This document shows, one piece after another, positions 43,129-55,679 of a DNA stretch of 64,000 nt; positions within the stretch are counted from its first letter, which is position 1; the number at the start of each line of letters is the position of its first letter. Source of the DNA: Dendrophyllia cribrosa (Eukaryota; Cnidaria; Anthozoa; Scleractinia; Dendrophylliidae); NCBI GenBank assembly GCA_024195265.1, contig JAJLRJ010000014.1:21179480-21243479 (forward strand). The letters are read 5' to 3'. The position numbers and the translations under genes were made by a program. Under the pieces are notes generated by a model that saw nothing but the letters and a program-made list of their open reading frames with translations, was not told the DNA's origin and did not search any database.

Positions 43129-43600
43129 CATCAGCTCTGTAACTAGGCCCGCTCTGTAATGGGGGGTTGGGGCATTGGGGCCGAAACCAGAAAACCGGTC
43201 CAAATTTCTTCAAGTCTTCACTGTACAGATACACATAGAAGATTGTTTCATAACTGTGAAGTTTCGGACGTATTTATTATAAATAAACAAGGCAATGCGC
43301 ACACGATTTACAGCGGACACAGACTTACAAATAGCAACTTCTATTTTACACTGAAAATTGAAAATTTGAAAATTCTTTTTAGTGAATTTCGACGGTAAAC
43401 ATCAGTTGCATATCGAAAACTACACGAACCCAGCGTTTGTCTTCAATCTGGTTGTCAAAACTAATAATGTCAATGAAAGTTCTCCATTCTTGATGATGCA
43501 GTGTTGCTTATGTCAAATTAACCCTATTAAACAGAGTCAGAATGAATCATGGGAAGTACTCGTCAATATAATTAAATATTAATGTAAATATATGAAAATA
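43129..43600. repeat. Repeat-like stretch with partner at 52,940-53,010
   Basis: GTCTTCACTGTACAGATACA and AGATTGTTTCATAACTGTGA recur at 52,945-52,995. The rest is unassigned. Confidence 0.5.
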
Positions 43601-43609
43601 ATATAATAT

Positions 43610-44756
43610 AACTAGTAGTAATCATAGATTATAGTGCGTCTCCTTATCCCGTGGCACCTCGTCTTGACATAGTACCTCAGTTTCATGAATTAATTCAGCC
43701 ACTGTTTAAAAGGGCTATGTCGCGAGATATGTCACGCAGGCAAAAACGTCGCGCCGACATCAAACAAATTCACGCTATCGCCGTGGGATCGAGCAAAATC
43801 CTGCCGTGCTGTGTACTCCGAAAGGTCTCAGATTTTTCCGACATAAAAAAAGTATATTTGTCTTGATTTCATTTCGGTTATTTCTCCCATTCTGAAATCA
43901 TACTCCTCAGTACATGTACTAATACCGGAGCCGGAAATGAGAAATTTCTGACAAAGCCTGAAAAAGTGCTCCCGTGATAAACTTCTTGGACACCGCGTTA
44001 ATGGAGCATGAAATCGACGATTAAGTCACGCAACATTCAACGTAAATTTCCCAGGATTTTTCGGATAAAATTACAACTACCAGTTGCAAGTAAGACACAA
44101 GACTGTTGAATATAATTCCTTTATTAGCTAGACAAATTTTAGTTACAAAACTGCGAAATCTTTAGTCGCAAATGCGCCCGATACAGGCGTAATTTCGAGC
44201 ACTGTAAAGTTAATCTGCGTTCGCATGGCGCGGCCGGTCAGTGAATTACTGCTACAAGACATACAGCGAATTGCACCGTACCGTAGAACATCGCGAAGAA
44301 CGACGTCGGTATTTAGGTGAAAGATTCCCAAATCAGGCAGAGAACCACAGCAAAATCAAGATAGAACATTCAAAACATACCAGAACGGTAGCGAGGAAAA
44401 TCCGATAACTTCTTGCTTGATTCCAAAGAGACCCAACAACTTACATGGTCCGGAGAAGAAACTTCGTTTAATTTTTCCACTGCGTACTTTTAGTAGGCAT
44501 TGAAATATTGAGCCGTACGATTCCAAAATCGCGAAAATATCCTAAACTAAATCAAGACAAATAGATCATTTACATGTGACATTTCGGAACCCCAGCTCGA
44601 TCCCCAGGATGATGCCTGATTTCCACACGCGCTGGGAATGCTGGATACAATTGTGACGTTTCAAGATGGCGCAGATTTGGTACCGACACTTTTCTCGATT
44701 CGTTTCGCCTAGCCGACAAGATTAGGAAGCGTCTCCTTCGTCGACGCAATTAAAGT
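43610..44756. repeat. 1.15-kb dispersed repeat, copy 1
   Basis: Aligns along its length with 57,915-59,130: ATAGTGCGTCTCCTTATCCC at the start, TTCACGCTATCGCCGTGGGA inside, and AAGCGTCTCCTTCGTCGACG at the end. An internal open frame (MAPRLD...QFHELIQPLFKRAMSRDMSRRQ) is kept in both. No LTR, transposase or tRNA head recognised; the class is unknown. Confidence 0.85.
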
Positions 44757-45253
44757 TTAGATGGCATTCAATATAATGGCTTTAGTTCCTTTATAATAAG
44801 CATCTATTCTCACAGATGAGGCAGTCGAATCATTTCAGCACTTTCTGAGCACCGAAAATGTCTCTCTAATAGCTGTTCTCTCAACGTCTTGTTATTGCAT
44901 GTGATTTTCGATTAAAATTCTCGAGCTATTGTGTTCCCTAATGAGTTGATGTACGTGTCAGAAAACCGACATAGTCCATTTCACATAGACCACTTTAAAA
45001 TAGTAAACAACGCATTGTTCATTAATTTTACGATCTTTAGTTTTGGCTCTCTAATCTTGACGATGTTGCCAATTTTCTTGCTTGCGAAAACGGGTTAAAG
45101 AGAAACACCGATTTGGGTACTGAGACTTTGTAGTTGCCTCCATGTGTTTTCCGTACATTTGTTTGGTAGGAAAGTATCGCTACACGAACAATGCGGTGTG
45201 TACCATTACAAATGTGGTCTTTGTGAAATAGACTACGTCGGTTTTACAAATCA
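44757..45253. other. Gap, nothing recognised
   Basis: No supported feature. Confidence 0.4.
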
Positions 45254-45258
45254 ACACC

Positions 45259-45427
45259 CAGGGGCGTAGCTAACGGGGGTCCTGGGGTGCCCGTGATTCC
45301 TCTCCCCCCCCCCCCCCCCCCCTTTGTTAAACACAGCGTGGGTGTCGACGTGACAATCTGGTAAGTACCCTGAGTATGACACAGTGTGACCCCCCCCTCC
45401 CTTTGAAAAATCTTAGCTACGCCCCTG
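45259..45427. mobile_element. MITE with CAGGGGCGTAGCTA ends, 5-bp TSD
   Basis: CAGGGGCGTAGCTAA and its complement TTAGCTACGCCCCTG bound the element. ACACC is duplicated outside (45254-45258 and 45428-45432). A C-tract lies inside. Same superfamily of ends as 55569-55819. Confidence 0.92.
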
Positions 45428-45634
45428 ACACCAACACCAACAAAAATTCGACTGCCTTATCTAAGAGATGCTCTTTATAAAAGAAATAAAGCCATCATTG
45501 AATGTTCAATCAGATTCAATTAATGCGCAACGATATACCAAGAACGACATATCATCAGGCACGCAGGAATGTCATATTAACTTTAATTATACTCAACAAT
45601 TTTGACGCCGGATACATCCAAACGTCGATAAACT

Positions 45635-47180
45635 TTCGGGATTGGAATCTCGAAGTTGAAAGCTTGCAATCATGAGTTACGCAAATCTTACCCTAGTTTA
45701 TTTTAAGGTCATAAACAAACTCAAAAATGTTAAAATTCCCGTTGAAAAGCATTGTTTATAGTTGGTCCTACAGCATTCGAATTTGAAGCTTTTTGAACAA
45801 ATTTGGCACGAACAGTAGGTCTCGGGCTCCGGATTTTTTATAAAAGGGTTTCGACGGCTCGAAGAGCCAGTCTCTACACCACAAAGTATAAAGCAGCTTC
45901 AACTGCGGCAGCAGGCACTAAATTGTGGTTAAAAGAAGAACAGGACAGCAAACACAATGAAATCGAAATCGAAGGAGTTTGTTCTGAATTATCAATCTAT
46001 AGTGATCAACCAATATTTAAAAATAACGTAAAATAAGTTAAAACTGAAGTTAATTAGCAGATCACAGTATTGTACAGTATACTTGTTCTTATTGGATTTG
46101 CTTTGATACTTGCTTACTTATTTACCTACGTATGCTAGTTCTACTTTTCAATTGGTGAATAACAAAATTTATTTCTTTATAAGTGTTTCGATTTTTTGAA
46201 ATACAATGATTGATAAAGAATTCGCTGAGTTGTCTGTAAAAGAATTTTTCAGAAAATTCATTAATAATTCATAACAGTTATGACAAATCAATAGGTGGTA
46301 TATGAGTCACATGTACACCTCTGTAAACCCCATGCATACAAATCAACTGAGTTGATGAATTATTAAACAGTAGAATTAACTTTTGATACAGATCTCTACT
46401 TATTGTTTCATTTCATAAGTACGATAAAATATTCGCGTCCGATCTGTATGGGCGTTAACAATGGCTTATACCATGCGCGATTTAGGGGTAACACTTATTC
46501 TTTTGTTAAAACAAAAGAATATTAGAGCACAAAAGAACGACAATACAATAGAATACAATACCATAGAATATATTAGAATACATAATTTTACCTAATACAA
46601 TGAATGTGTACAATGTACAATAGAGCTAACACCCTAAATCGGGCATCATATGCAATGGCTACTTAGAGGCAGAGCAATTTCATACCTTAAGACAATCCAG
46701 ATGTTTGAGCTTAAATGAGCGACTAAGGGCTTCGAAAAAGAAAGACGTTTTTCTAGCAAACAACCTGAAAAGGAGCGAGACTTGTCGGTTTTGCATTGTC
46801 GGTTGCCTTTTTATGACAAAACACTGGATAATGTTAAGTTAATGAAGCCCAGTACACAATAAAATTATTAAACACCAACTTTTTTTAGAATAAAGGTAAT
46901 CTTTGAAAGAGAACTTACCATGTCCGATAACGTATTATTGTAATGCTGGACTTGAACACACATTTAGTATTTTGTCTCTTTTGTCTTCTTAAATCACAAA
47001 ACAATTATTTTCTCATTGGGATAGACCTTTATACCTTAAACACCCACATTACACTTCACAGCTTAAAAACAAAAGTGGCAATTTTAAAATAACCGTCATC
47101 TGAATACGTGCGGAGCCCGACTTCTGTTTCAGTACTATAATCTTCCTGTATTGCTGATTACCAGTCTCGTCCAATAAGAG
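45635..47180. repeat. Duplicated segment B
   Basis: Partner of 39,110-39,800, interrupted by the MITE at 46465-46653. The 77-codon ORF at 45803-46036 (MARTVGLGLRIFYKR...) contains a possible acceptor GCGGCAG and acidic C-terminal sequence; a role is not evident. Confidence 0.75.
46465..46653. mobile_element. MITE with GATTTAGGG ends, copy 2
   Basis: Near-identical to 3536-3723, in the same orientation. It lies inside duplicated segment B and is absent from segment A, so it arrived after that duplication. Confidence 0.85.
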
Positions 47181-48410
47181 AACGACTTCTGTACTACAGC
47201 TCAAAGACTTCTGCATTGCCTAAACAACATCCAAATTTACTTTGTTTTCCGTACGCGTTTCAGTGCAAAAGCATGGGCGCAAGCTAATATTAGGTTGAAA
47301 ATAATTGTTATGGGGTATGGGGTTCTGTTCTCTTAGATCATTTTTTCTTGGTATCATCTGAATACGTGTCTCAGCCCTATAAAGCATTAAAATGGCTGAT
47401 ATTCTTCCTGAATTGTTGATCACCATGTCTCGTCTAATAACTTAGCTTGCACGTACGCCATATCATGTCATATCAAAATTCAGAAGCATTAAAAAACAGA
47501 TTTCGATTCCAAAATGTTTATGGAATTGTAGTTAGTTTAAAACTACACATCTGGGCCAAATTTTGAAGCGCCAGAGCGTTTTGTTCATGAGTCATAGGCG
47601 AACGAGTATAAGACATTTTTAGTAAAAATGTATGGATTATGGAGCGGCCATGTCGTATCACTTTGGTACACCAACATGGCGGCCAAAACTTAAGTCATAA
47701 TTACGCAAAAAATCTCATCATAAAAGATTGGATTCGCTATAAGTTACATTATATCGGCTTATAATGCAAAAAAAAAAAACTTTCAACTGGTTCAATTTTG
47801 TTTATTTTCACGGCTTATTTGAAATGCGTGATGAATTGCGTGACACATTTAAAACCTTTACAAATCGAAAGCAAAACGTCGTTAAAAGCTGAAACTTTTT
47901 GTGAAAGATTGTAACACTGGTATCTACGTACCATGTTAGAAACAGCTTTGTAGGATGTAAAGTTTAGATTTTTGAATTTTTATAATGTCACTATGCAAGC
48001 CAAGAATAAGAGAACGACTTTTGTACTACAGCCCAAGGAGTTAAACAACATCCAAATTGATTTCGTTTTCCGTTTCAGCGCATCAATATAAACAGTAGTT
48101 TAAATGAAAACACGACCATTGCTATCAAAACTAGTGTTTTTTATTTTCTCTTGGACAAAGACGAGCAGCGCATAAGAGTTTCATGTCCTTAACTAAATTG
48201 CACACACAAATTACCAAAAACCAAGTCTCAAATTAACGTCAAGCTATTTATCTATAAATAAATTGTCAGAGTTTATAAATGCGTTTTGCATTACTAGAAA
48301 GCGCCGTTGCCTATATAAAATACATTGTACATGACATCATAATCATAAAAGTTTCGCTCCAGGGCAAGATGTTTTTCGCCCAAGAAGCGGGTTTTGCACT
48401 TTCATAGAGA
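47181..48410. other. Gene-free stretch
   Basis: Contains weak echoes of segment A such as CCAATAAGAGAACG and TACTACAGCTCAA; no supported exon. Confidence 0.4.
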
Positions 48411-49510
48411 GATTGATTGGTTTGTTTACCTGTAGCACAGTCACGTCTCCTATTTCCTTCAAGTAAGTTAATACAGAACGACTTCTTCAAGCAAGCTACC
48501 CCTGACCGACCATGAATAAAATGTTCAAAACAGAAAAGAGTCCGTTTGCATTATTACATAAATGTTGTTTTTCCTGCAGTGTATAAAAAATATACCTATT
48601 TAAATATTCATATCCTTTGGTTTTCGCTTCGGCGCTAAGAAATACGTGACAACTATAGCTTATTTGGTATGTTTACGTCTAGCACAGTCACGCCTCATGT
48701 TTCCTTCAAGGAAGTTAACACAGAACGACTTCTTCAAGTAAGCTACTGACCATGAATAAAATGTTCAAAACAGAAACGAGTCAGGCCCCGTTTACACGGG
48801 TCCGGACAAATTTTTACACGGACAAAAACTTGCACGGTTCCACCTTGCGTTTACACGGGACCGGCGGAACTGGACGAATTTTTGAACGGCTAAGTGTGCA
48901 AGTTTCCGTGTAAACACCACTGCAATCTGTAACAGAATTTGCACGGATCCATGTAAACATGTGGTCTAGGAACAAAATTCGTCCGTGCAAAAATTTGTCC
49001 GGACCCGTGTAAACGGGGCCTCAGTTTGCATTACATAAATGTTTTGGGTTTTTTTTTTTCTGTATAAAAATATATACCTCATTTGGATTTCTGCCTCGGC
49101 CGTAAGAAATACGTGACAACAATATTTTAACTCATGAATTGTTAATAATATTGATCCAATGAGAAACGGTTTGGCTTCATTCACCTGCCGAAGACTTGTT
49201 TTGCGTGGACAAAGCTCAGACTGAACTGAAGTGTTTTCGCCTTAGGGAGATAATTTGGTTTGTTTACGTCCAGCACAGTCACGTCTCATGCATATTTCCT
49301 TCAAGAAAGTAAAAATAGAATGACGTCTCAGTTCAAGCAAGCTACTGACCATGAATAAAATGTTCAAAACAGAAACGAGTCAGTTTGTATTTCATAAATG
49401 TTCTGTTCTTCCTGTATAAAAACTGATATACCTAATATTCAAATCATTTGGATTTCCGCCACGGCGCTAAGAAATACGTGACAACTACATTTTAACTCAT
49501 GAAGTCTTCA
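48411..49510. repeat. Three tandem copies of a ~240-bp unit
   Basis: Units at about 48,415-48,660, 48,665-49,130 (extended by an inserted MITE) and 49,250-49,510 share CAGTCACG, TTCAAG-AAGTTA, GCTACTGACCATGAATAAAA, TTCAAAACAGAAACGAGTC and TGTATAAAAA. A fourth copy lies at 40,721-40,950. Each has a TATAAAAA stretch. Confidence 0.8.
48784..49020. mobile_element. 237-bp MITE with GGCCCCGTTTACACGGGTCC ends, 3-bp TSD
   Basis: Left GGCCCCGTTTACACGGGTCC and right GGACCCGTGTAAACGGGGCC are perfect inverted repeats. TCA flanks both sides. The paralogous unit at 49,375 reads CGAGTCAGTTTG without the element, giving an empty site that fixes the borders and the 3-bp target duplication. Confidence 0.95.
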
Positions 49511-50119
49511 TGAATTGCTAATAATTTTCACCCAATTAGAAACGGTCGGGCTTCGTTTATCTGCTGGTAGACTTATTTGTGCCTTAGTGTAACATTACAT
49601 TCGCTATTCGCTGTGTTGCAGTGAAAATAGTAGATACGTTGTCTTAAAGCTGTTCAGTTAAACGTTTTCTCGATGGCAACAAGAATCGAACGAATGATTT
49701 CCAATCCATCTTCTGACGAGGTGAAAATTAAGGACAACGATCAGCAGAGGTATCTATACGTATTTTATATTTTTGGTCTATTTCGGAAATTGAACTTCAT
49801 TTTAACCGTTTGGGGACCAAGGAGGAGGGCCGGTTTGCACGCCATTTTGTTGGTAAATCATTTTAAAATAAAAATATAAATACTGTAGTATCAATGCAAA
49901 AAAAGATGAAATTTTACTTCATCTTAAAAATCGGCCAGATTGGAAGTAATATTTTTTCTTTCGACCACGATGATTAGAAGTTAAAGGAATTAGGCTTATT
50001 TATTAAAAAACCTGAAATGCCACATATAAATTTCAATATAGAAATTTGCTTAGAAACACAAGACTGAAAACAAGTAGTTTGGGTCGTCATAATTTAACGT
50101 GAAATTCGCTTTCCATCGC

Positions 50120-51190
50120 CATCATCTGACTGTCACCCATCAGCATCAGCCATGAGCCAAAAAAAGAACATTTGGAAGTAAAGAGTAGCTCGAAATGGGC
50201 TTACTGTAGGGACATTCAACAAGAAAGACAAAAAACCTCTGAAAGTCGCATCAATATGGTTGCGATGAAGGAAGAAATACTTATGCACGAGCTCATGTAT
50301 ATGTAATGTAAATAATCAGATCAGATGATCAACTCAGATAAAAAATCAGCTCGTGATTGGAGCAGTTACAAAGCATTGCATAAATGTTCTATTTTTCCCG
50401 TATAAGAATTCTACGTAATACGTACTGGCACCGAAAAACCAGTTTAGAAAACACACGTATATGGACGCCATGTTTTATCATGATATAAACAAGACAAATT
50501 TTCACATGTTGAAGATGACCGCTGGTATACACCAAATTAAAGAAACGTTGTCGGGTGAAAAGCATAAACCATGAACGATGCGACCCAAAGGTTTGCTGGG
50601 AAGTTGGAAAAATTTATCTTCGTCTGTGACAGAATATACATTATATTAACACAGGATGCATAAATCATGCTCTTAAATGTCTCAAGCAAAGAAAACATCT
50701 TGATTATCAAGAAATAGAATATTACTAGCTTGCCAATGCTGCCTACCCAGAATCCCATTCCGTCTCATCGTTCATGGTTTATGCTTTTCACGAGTCAACG
50801 TTTCTTCAATTTGGTGTAAACTCACAGTCACAGCGACCATTTGATAGGCCAGCAGAAACACTTAGAAATGGCTATTGAATATCCAGAGCACAACATTCAG
50901 GACAAAGATAAAAAGGACAGTACAAATTTACTGAATACACGCATTTTGCTTTCGAAAAGAACATGCATTATGTCGGCTATCCGCCAATTTGTCTCTCAAC
51001 GAACTGTAATTGACTATAGTTGCCCTTATATTAAGCTCATGACTGGTGAAATAGTATCCAAGCAAATGTTTTAGTTTTGAAAAATACTTCAGGCGAGAAA
51101 AGGACATTTTAGTTTTCAGAGTTTTGGAGCATAATGTAGTTTAAGGTCGTAGTTGCTTCAGTCTTTTCAGGTGTATATTAAATTCTGTGC
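50120..51190. other. Gene-free stretch with a short inverted pair
   Basis: GTCGGGTGAAAAGCATAAACCATGAACGATG near 50,550 has an imperfect inverse (CATCGTTCATGGTTTATGCTTTTC) near 50,770, with ACCAAATTAAAGAAACGTTG complemented near 50,800. This indicates a foldback element of about 300 bp (50,528-50,820). Confidence 0.6.
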
Positions 51191-51198
51191 TAGACCGC

Positions 51199-51600
51199 AG
51201 GGGGGGGGGGGGTACTCCCTGAAAATTTGGGTGGGGGTGTGCGGCACGCTTCTAAAAACCCTTACCCTATTTCAGACCAAAATATGCGATTTTCCCTACC
51301 CAATTTCAGACCTGATCCAAAATTCAATACCCTATTTCAGACAAGGAAGTGCTTCCGTTTGCGTAAACATTTGAGAAGGGCTTTTAATTCCTGATGTTTA
51401 ATAATCAAACCGCATTTCTCAAGAGATGAAAAAAGTAGCTTCTTCTAAAAACCATACCCAATTCAAGACCAGAGTGTGCAAACCATACCCTATTTCAGAC
51501 CAAAATGGTCAAAATCTATACCCTATTTCAGACCAAAACGGCTTGAAAACCATACCCGTTAGGGCCGCACATACCTATATACCTTATCTAAGGGATAGAC
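51199..51600. repeat. ATACCCTATTTCAGACC repeats
   Basis: After a G-tract and GTACTCCCTGAAAATTTGGG, the motif CCCTATTTCAGACCAAAA or a close variant recurs at least six times at irregular spacing up to 51,560. It is AT-rich and non-coding. Confidence 0.7.
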
Positions 51601-52419
51601 CAGACTATGCTAAATAAATAAGAGGCTAGAACGTAAGAGTGGTCAACGTCAGTACTCACCGATCGTAAGCTCCAGTTCATGTTGACTGAGGGACACTCGC
51701 TTGCTACACCACCGATATCATCTCCATTCGAGTGATAAATTCCTCACGGCACTTGCTTCAACAGGAGCTAGCGGGAGGCTCCAAATAGATGCTAGTGCAA
51801 TTCGTAAGGAACGTGTTCTTCCTCAAACAGCACTGAGTCTTTTGTCGGATGCTCGTCTTACTCTTTGTCTGGTAACCCAGCATAATATTTGCTGAAATGA
51901 ATATGTTTGAAAAAATTATAAAAGCGCTTTTGAAACTAAATGTTCAGACGTTTCGGGACTTCTGTCCCTTCCTCAGTATTATTCCCTTCCTCAGTATTAT
52001 TATTCCTCAATATTTGCTCGCAGTGGTAAAGGTTAAAATAGTCCAGTCAGCCGCCATTTTTTTTTCATGGCGAGTGAAAGCTGGGGAAAGTCAACAGTCC
52101 CGCGGGGACGGGCGTTGGGGGTTCCCCCCACCCACCAGCCCCTACAAGCAATTTTTGTACTCTCCCTAGTTTTTATCGCGCCGTGACATTCAAGATGGCG
52201 GCTTCGGCGGCTACTCGACGAACATACGAAGAAATAAGGGACTGTGAACGGGGCTTGTACTTCATGGAGGTTTTTAACGGTCTAGGTAAAGGTGTGTTTC
52301 GATTTTTAGGCATTTTACAGACTGAGGAGGCTAGAACACTAATAAAGCTAGTCTGCATGTATAAATATAAGCTTAAGTATTGTTCCACATAAGAACGATA
52401 GCAAACTTCATTGTTCTGC

Positions 52420-54080
52420 GGCATTAGCTCTTTCCCACATAGAATATCTTTGATTTCAAGAATAGAGGAGGAGCTGATGGTTAATAATTATATTTCATTA
52501 TAAAAATAAAGAAAATCCATTTGCGTCAAATAAATTTTAGGAAATGTTCGTGCTTAACCAATCAGAATAGCAGAAGACAATAGCTAATAATTTTGCTTCT
52601 TTGATGAAGTTCCCCAAATACAATTTCTTTTAAAAATTGTATGTTGTGCGATTGGGTCTCAAATTACTTGAAACCTTAAAAAAATTAGACAAAATGCACC
52701 TTGAACCTTAACTTTTTAGTGGTTTTTGAGTCTAGGCCAATGAGATCACTAGTTGTAACAATGAAAAATCTTGACATTCCATCGTGTTTGACATTCCATT
52801 GCCGTTCAGCGCTATCCTTCTTATGCGGATCATGTAAATGGTCTCTTCGGCATGCAAATTTTTTGGTCAAGCACACGAAACGAGAAAGCGGATCGAAGTG
52901 ATGATCAGTAATAACTAGGATTTTCATTGCTGGCGACACTTTGAAGTCTTCACTGTACAGATACACAATGAAGATTGTTTCATTATTGTGAAGTTTCAAA
53001 CACATTTATTGGAAATTTCCCTACAAATACATGAAAACAAGGCAATGTGAACATTATAACCTGTGAATACAGCTAGCCACCTCTCATCGCTCCAGGCTGC
53101 TAGGGGCGATCACACGATACAGCAACTGCGATTTACTCCGAGAAATTCCATACTGATGACGTAAATCTGTCCGGATCCAGACAAGAGCGCTGATCAATTG
53201 GTCAACTTGGTCATTTTACATGATTATGCTTTAAATTATGCAGTGTTGTGACTTTAATCACAACAACAAATATGGTCACCAGTTGCGAGGGGCAGTACGC
53301 AGCTCTTACAAGGTCTTCTCTGATTTGCTGAGAAAACAACAGAACAAACAACACAACAATGGACCCTAGCCCTAAAAACAGTAGAGCTGTGTGATATACA
53401 GGTCCAATGAAATTAGGGGTTGTTAAGAGCTGCATGGTATCTGAGTTGCGAGGATTAATCTTGTCTTTCGTTAGAAAATGTTCGATACTGTGTTCAATCT
53501 ATTTGTCCTACATTTTATGTTTTGACGTTACATGCAAGTCAGTTTAAGGTGGCTTCAAGTTGTTTTTGGGGTCACACTTCCCTTTTTGATAGCACTTACA
53601 TAATCGCACTTTAGTACATGATGTCTGCTTAATACAGATTTCACTGTACACACTCAACTCTGGATAAAGAATATGTGACAATCATCTTTATCTATCCTTT
53701 ATCTGTATCCAGGCATCCACTAACCAAGAGCTGACTGCCCCCCACCCCCCACCCACACACACCCGAACCCCACCTCTACGCTGGTACTTCTACACTTTTT
53801 CTATGTCAGCTAACAACCATGTCGAGTGCACTCTTTTAAACAGCGATTACTTCTTTTTTTTTTATACTGTCCTTGAAAGTCCTTGAATTTTCGGTCCAAA
53901 ATAGGTATCGACCCTAATAACCTGCTATAGGGAATAATTCAATGTCAAAACATTATAATAATGCGAGCTAAAGATCTAAACTCAAGTTTTTTTTAGTAAT
54001 AAAAGATAAGTTTGTGTAGTAATTTTAACAGATGACAAAGTCCTAAGAAATTGTTCTTAAGCAAACTTTTTTTATTGCAG
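52420..54080. other. Region upstream of the Patched-domain gene
   Basis: Should contain the gene's missing first exon or promoter, but no ATG-donor pair stands out. A one-sided TTAAGGTGGCTTC end is at 53,544. The minus-strand ORF 53211-53435 encodes one hydrophobic segment and is unassigned. Confidence 0.4.
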
Positions 54081-55304
54081 TTGTTGCTGTCCACACCAGT
54101 TTAATCCGTGTTTTTGGTGGTCATCATTCTGTAGTTGGTTTGTACGTTTTTTGGAGCGCTTCTTTGGTTGGTTTGGTGGAGGAATTGCCAAGCACCCATT
54201 GGGAACTATCTCAATATGTCTCGTGTTCATCAGCATCTGTTCCGTGGGCTTTGTCTGGTTCCAGTCAGAAAGAAGAACGGTAAAACTCTTCATTCCTCAA
54301 AGCAGCCAGGCCATAGATGATTTAAACACTGCCGATAAGTACTTCAGAGTAAAGCTTCGAGAGCAAATCATCCTGTTAGTTGCGTCGTCCAATCATCCCA
54401 ATGTTCTGGCACCTCATTGCCTGCTGCAGGCATTCAAAGCTCATAACGCGGTCATGGCGTTGGAGTCTTACTCAGATTTCTGCCTCACGCTGTCAGGAGA
54501 CGAAGCGAAGACAAAGGAAGACTGCATGATGATCAACCCACTGGAATTTCTGCATTTCAACGAGAGTAATCTGAACAGTAAAAATCTGACACAAGTTCAA
54601 GAGGAAATCAGCAAAGCATATAACGACACGGGCACACTGATGCGAAATGGCCGCCCCTTCTGGTACAACTTTAACCGCATGTTTGGCGATGTAAATCGAA
54701 GATATGGAAGCATCACTGAAGCAAAAGCCCTGCAAATGGTGTATCTCATGCATGACCCTGGCAATGAAGGTGAAAATGAAAAAGTACTCAAGTGGGAAAA
54801 GACCTTTATTGACAAAGCAGCCTCGTTAGTGAACACTCTTTCCTGCTTTGAAGTCCACTACGTAAGTGAGAGAAGCCTAGATGATGCTATTGCAGAGAGC
54901 AGCGGCTCCGACATCACACTGGTGTCAATCACATTCTCTCTCATGATCACCTTTGCTTGCATTACACTCGGCAAGTTCCTCAATCCACTGACCGGTCACA
55001 TGTTGCTCGCTAATGCAGGAGTGTTTGCAGTGGCCCTTGGGATACTCTCAGGGTTTGGTCTGGCCATGTGGTGTCAGGTTCCATTCATTAGTATTGTGGG
55101 AGTGTTGCCGTTCTTAGTTCTTGGAATCGGCATCGATGACGTGTTTATCCTGGTGGATGAACTTGATAGACAGCCACGTGAGATGTCAAAAACGGAAATA
55201 ATCAAAGCTGTAATGGCAAACTCAGGAACCACTGTTACCATGACCACTTTGACGGATTTGGTTGCATTCGTAGTAAGCACTTCCACTTCATTTCCAGCGA
55301 TCAG
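54081..55304 (+). CDS. Patched-domain gene exon (TM1 to TM5)
   Basis: Contains TM1 (about 54,190-54,255), the first extracytosolic loop with CMMINPLEFL, NGRPFWYNFNRMF and ALQMVYLMHDPGNEGENEKV, then TM2-4 and the intact GIGIDDVFILVDELDRQ. The exon ends GCGATCAG|GTAAAA, phase 2. The large-loop landmarks align by eye with CVISSPLEL, DGQSFQSSFKQML and ALRIIYFIKKPASEADQEV of the SSD-PKS fusion, which supports common descent. Confidence 0.92.
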
Positions 55305-55604
55305 GTAAAATTTAAAAGACAAAACATAGCATAAAGACTAACAAACAATTACAAATATATGCCCGTCCCCACCACCCTAAAAAAATAATTAATGCATGAA
55401 GTGTCAAGTAAAAATAACGTTCAATTAATATTCTTCATCCTCCCATCTCTACCCTGCCCAAATAGAAACCCATGACTGCATATAAAGGACCTTGTTTGCA
55501 TGACTGTATAGAACTTTCTCCATTCTGTCTAGAATAATTATATATCATAAGGAATCTACAAGTGTGTATAGGGGCATAGCTAAGATTTTTTAAAGGAGGG
55601 GGAA

Positions 55605-55679
<75 letters not shown>

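Noticed and set aside
53211..53435. Single-TM protein on the minus strand
   Set aside because: One hydrophobic stretch only, with no supporting splice site, promoter or known family.
54151..54153. Codon at 54151 as the start of the Patched-domain gene
   Set aside because: It is TTG, not ATG, and the frame is open further upstream to an acceptor, so the start must be on another exon.
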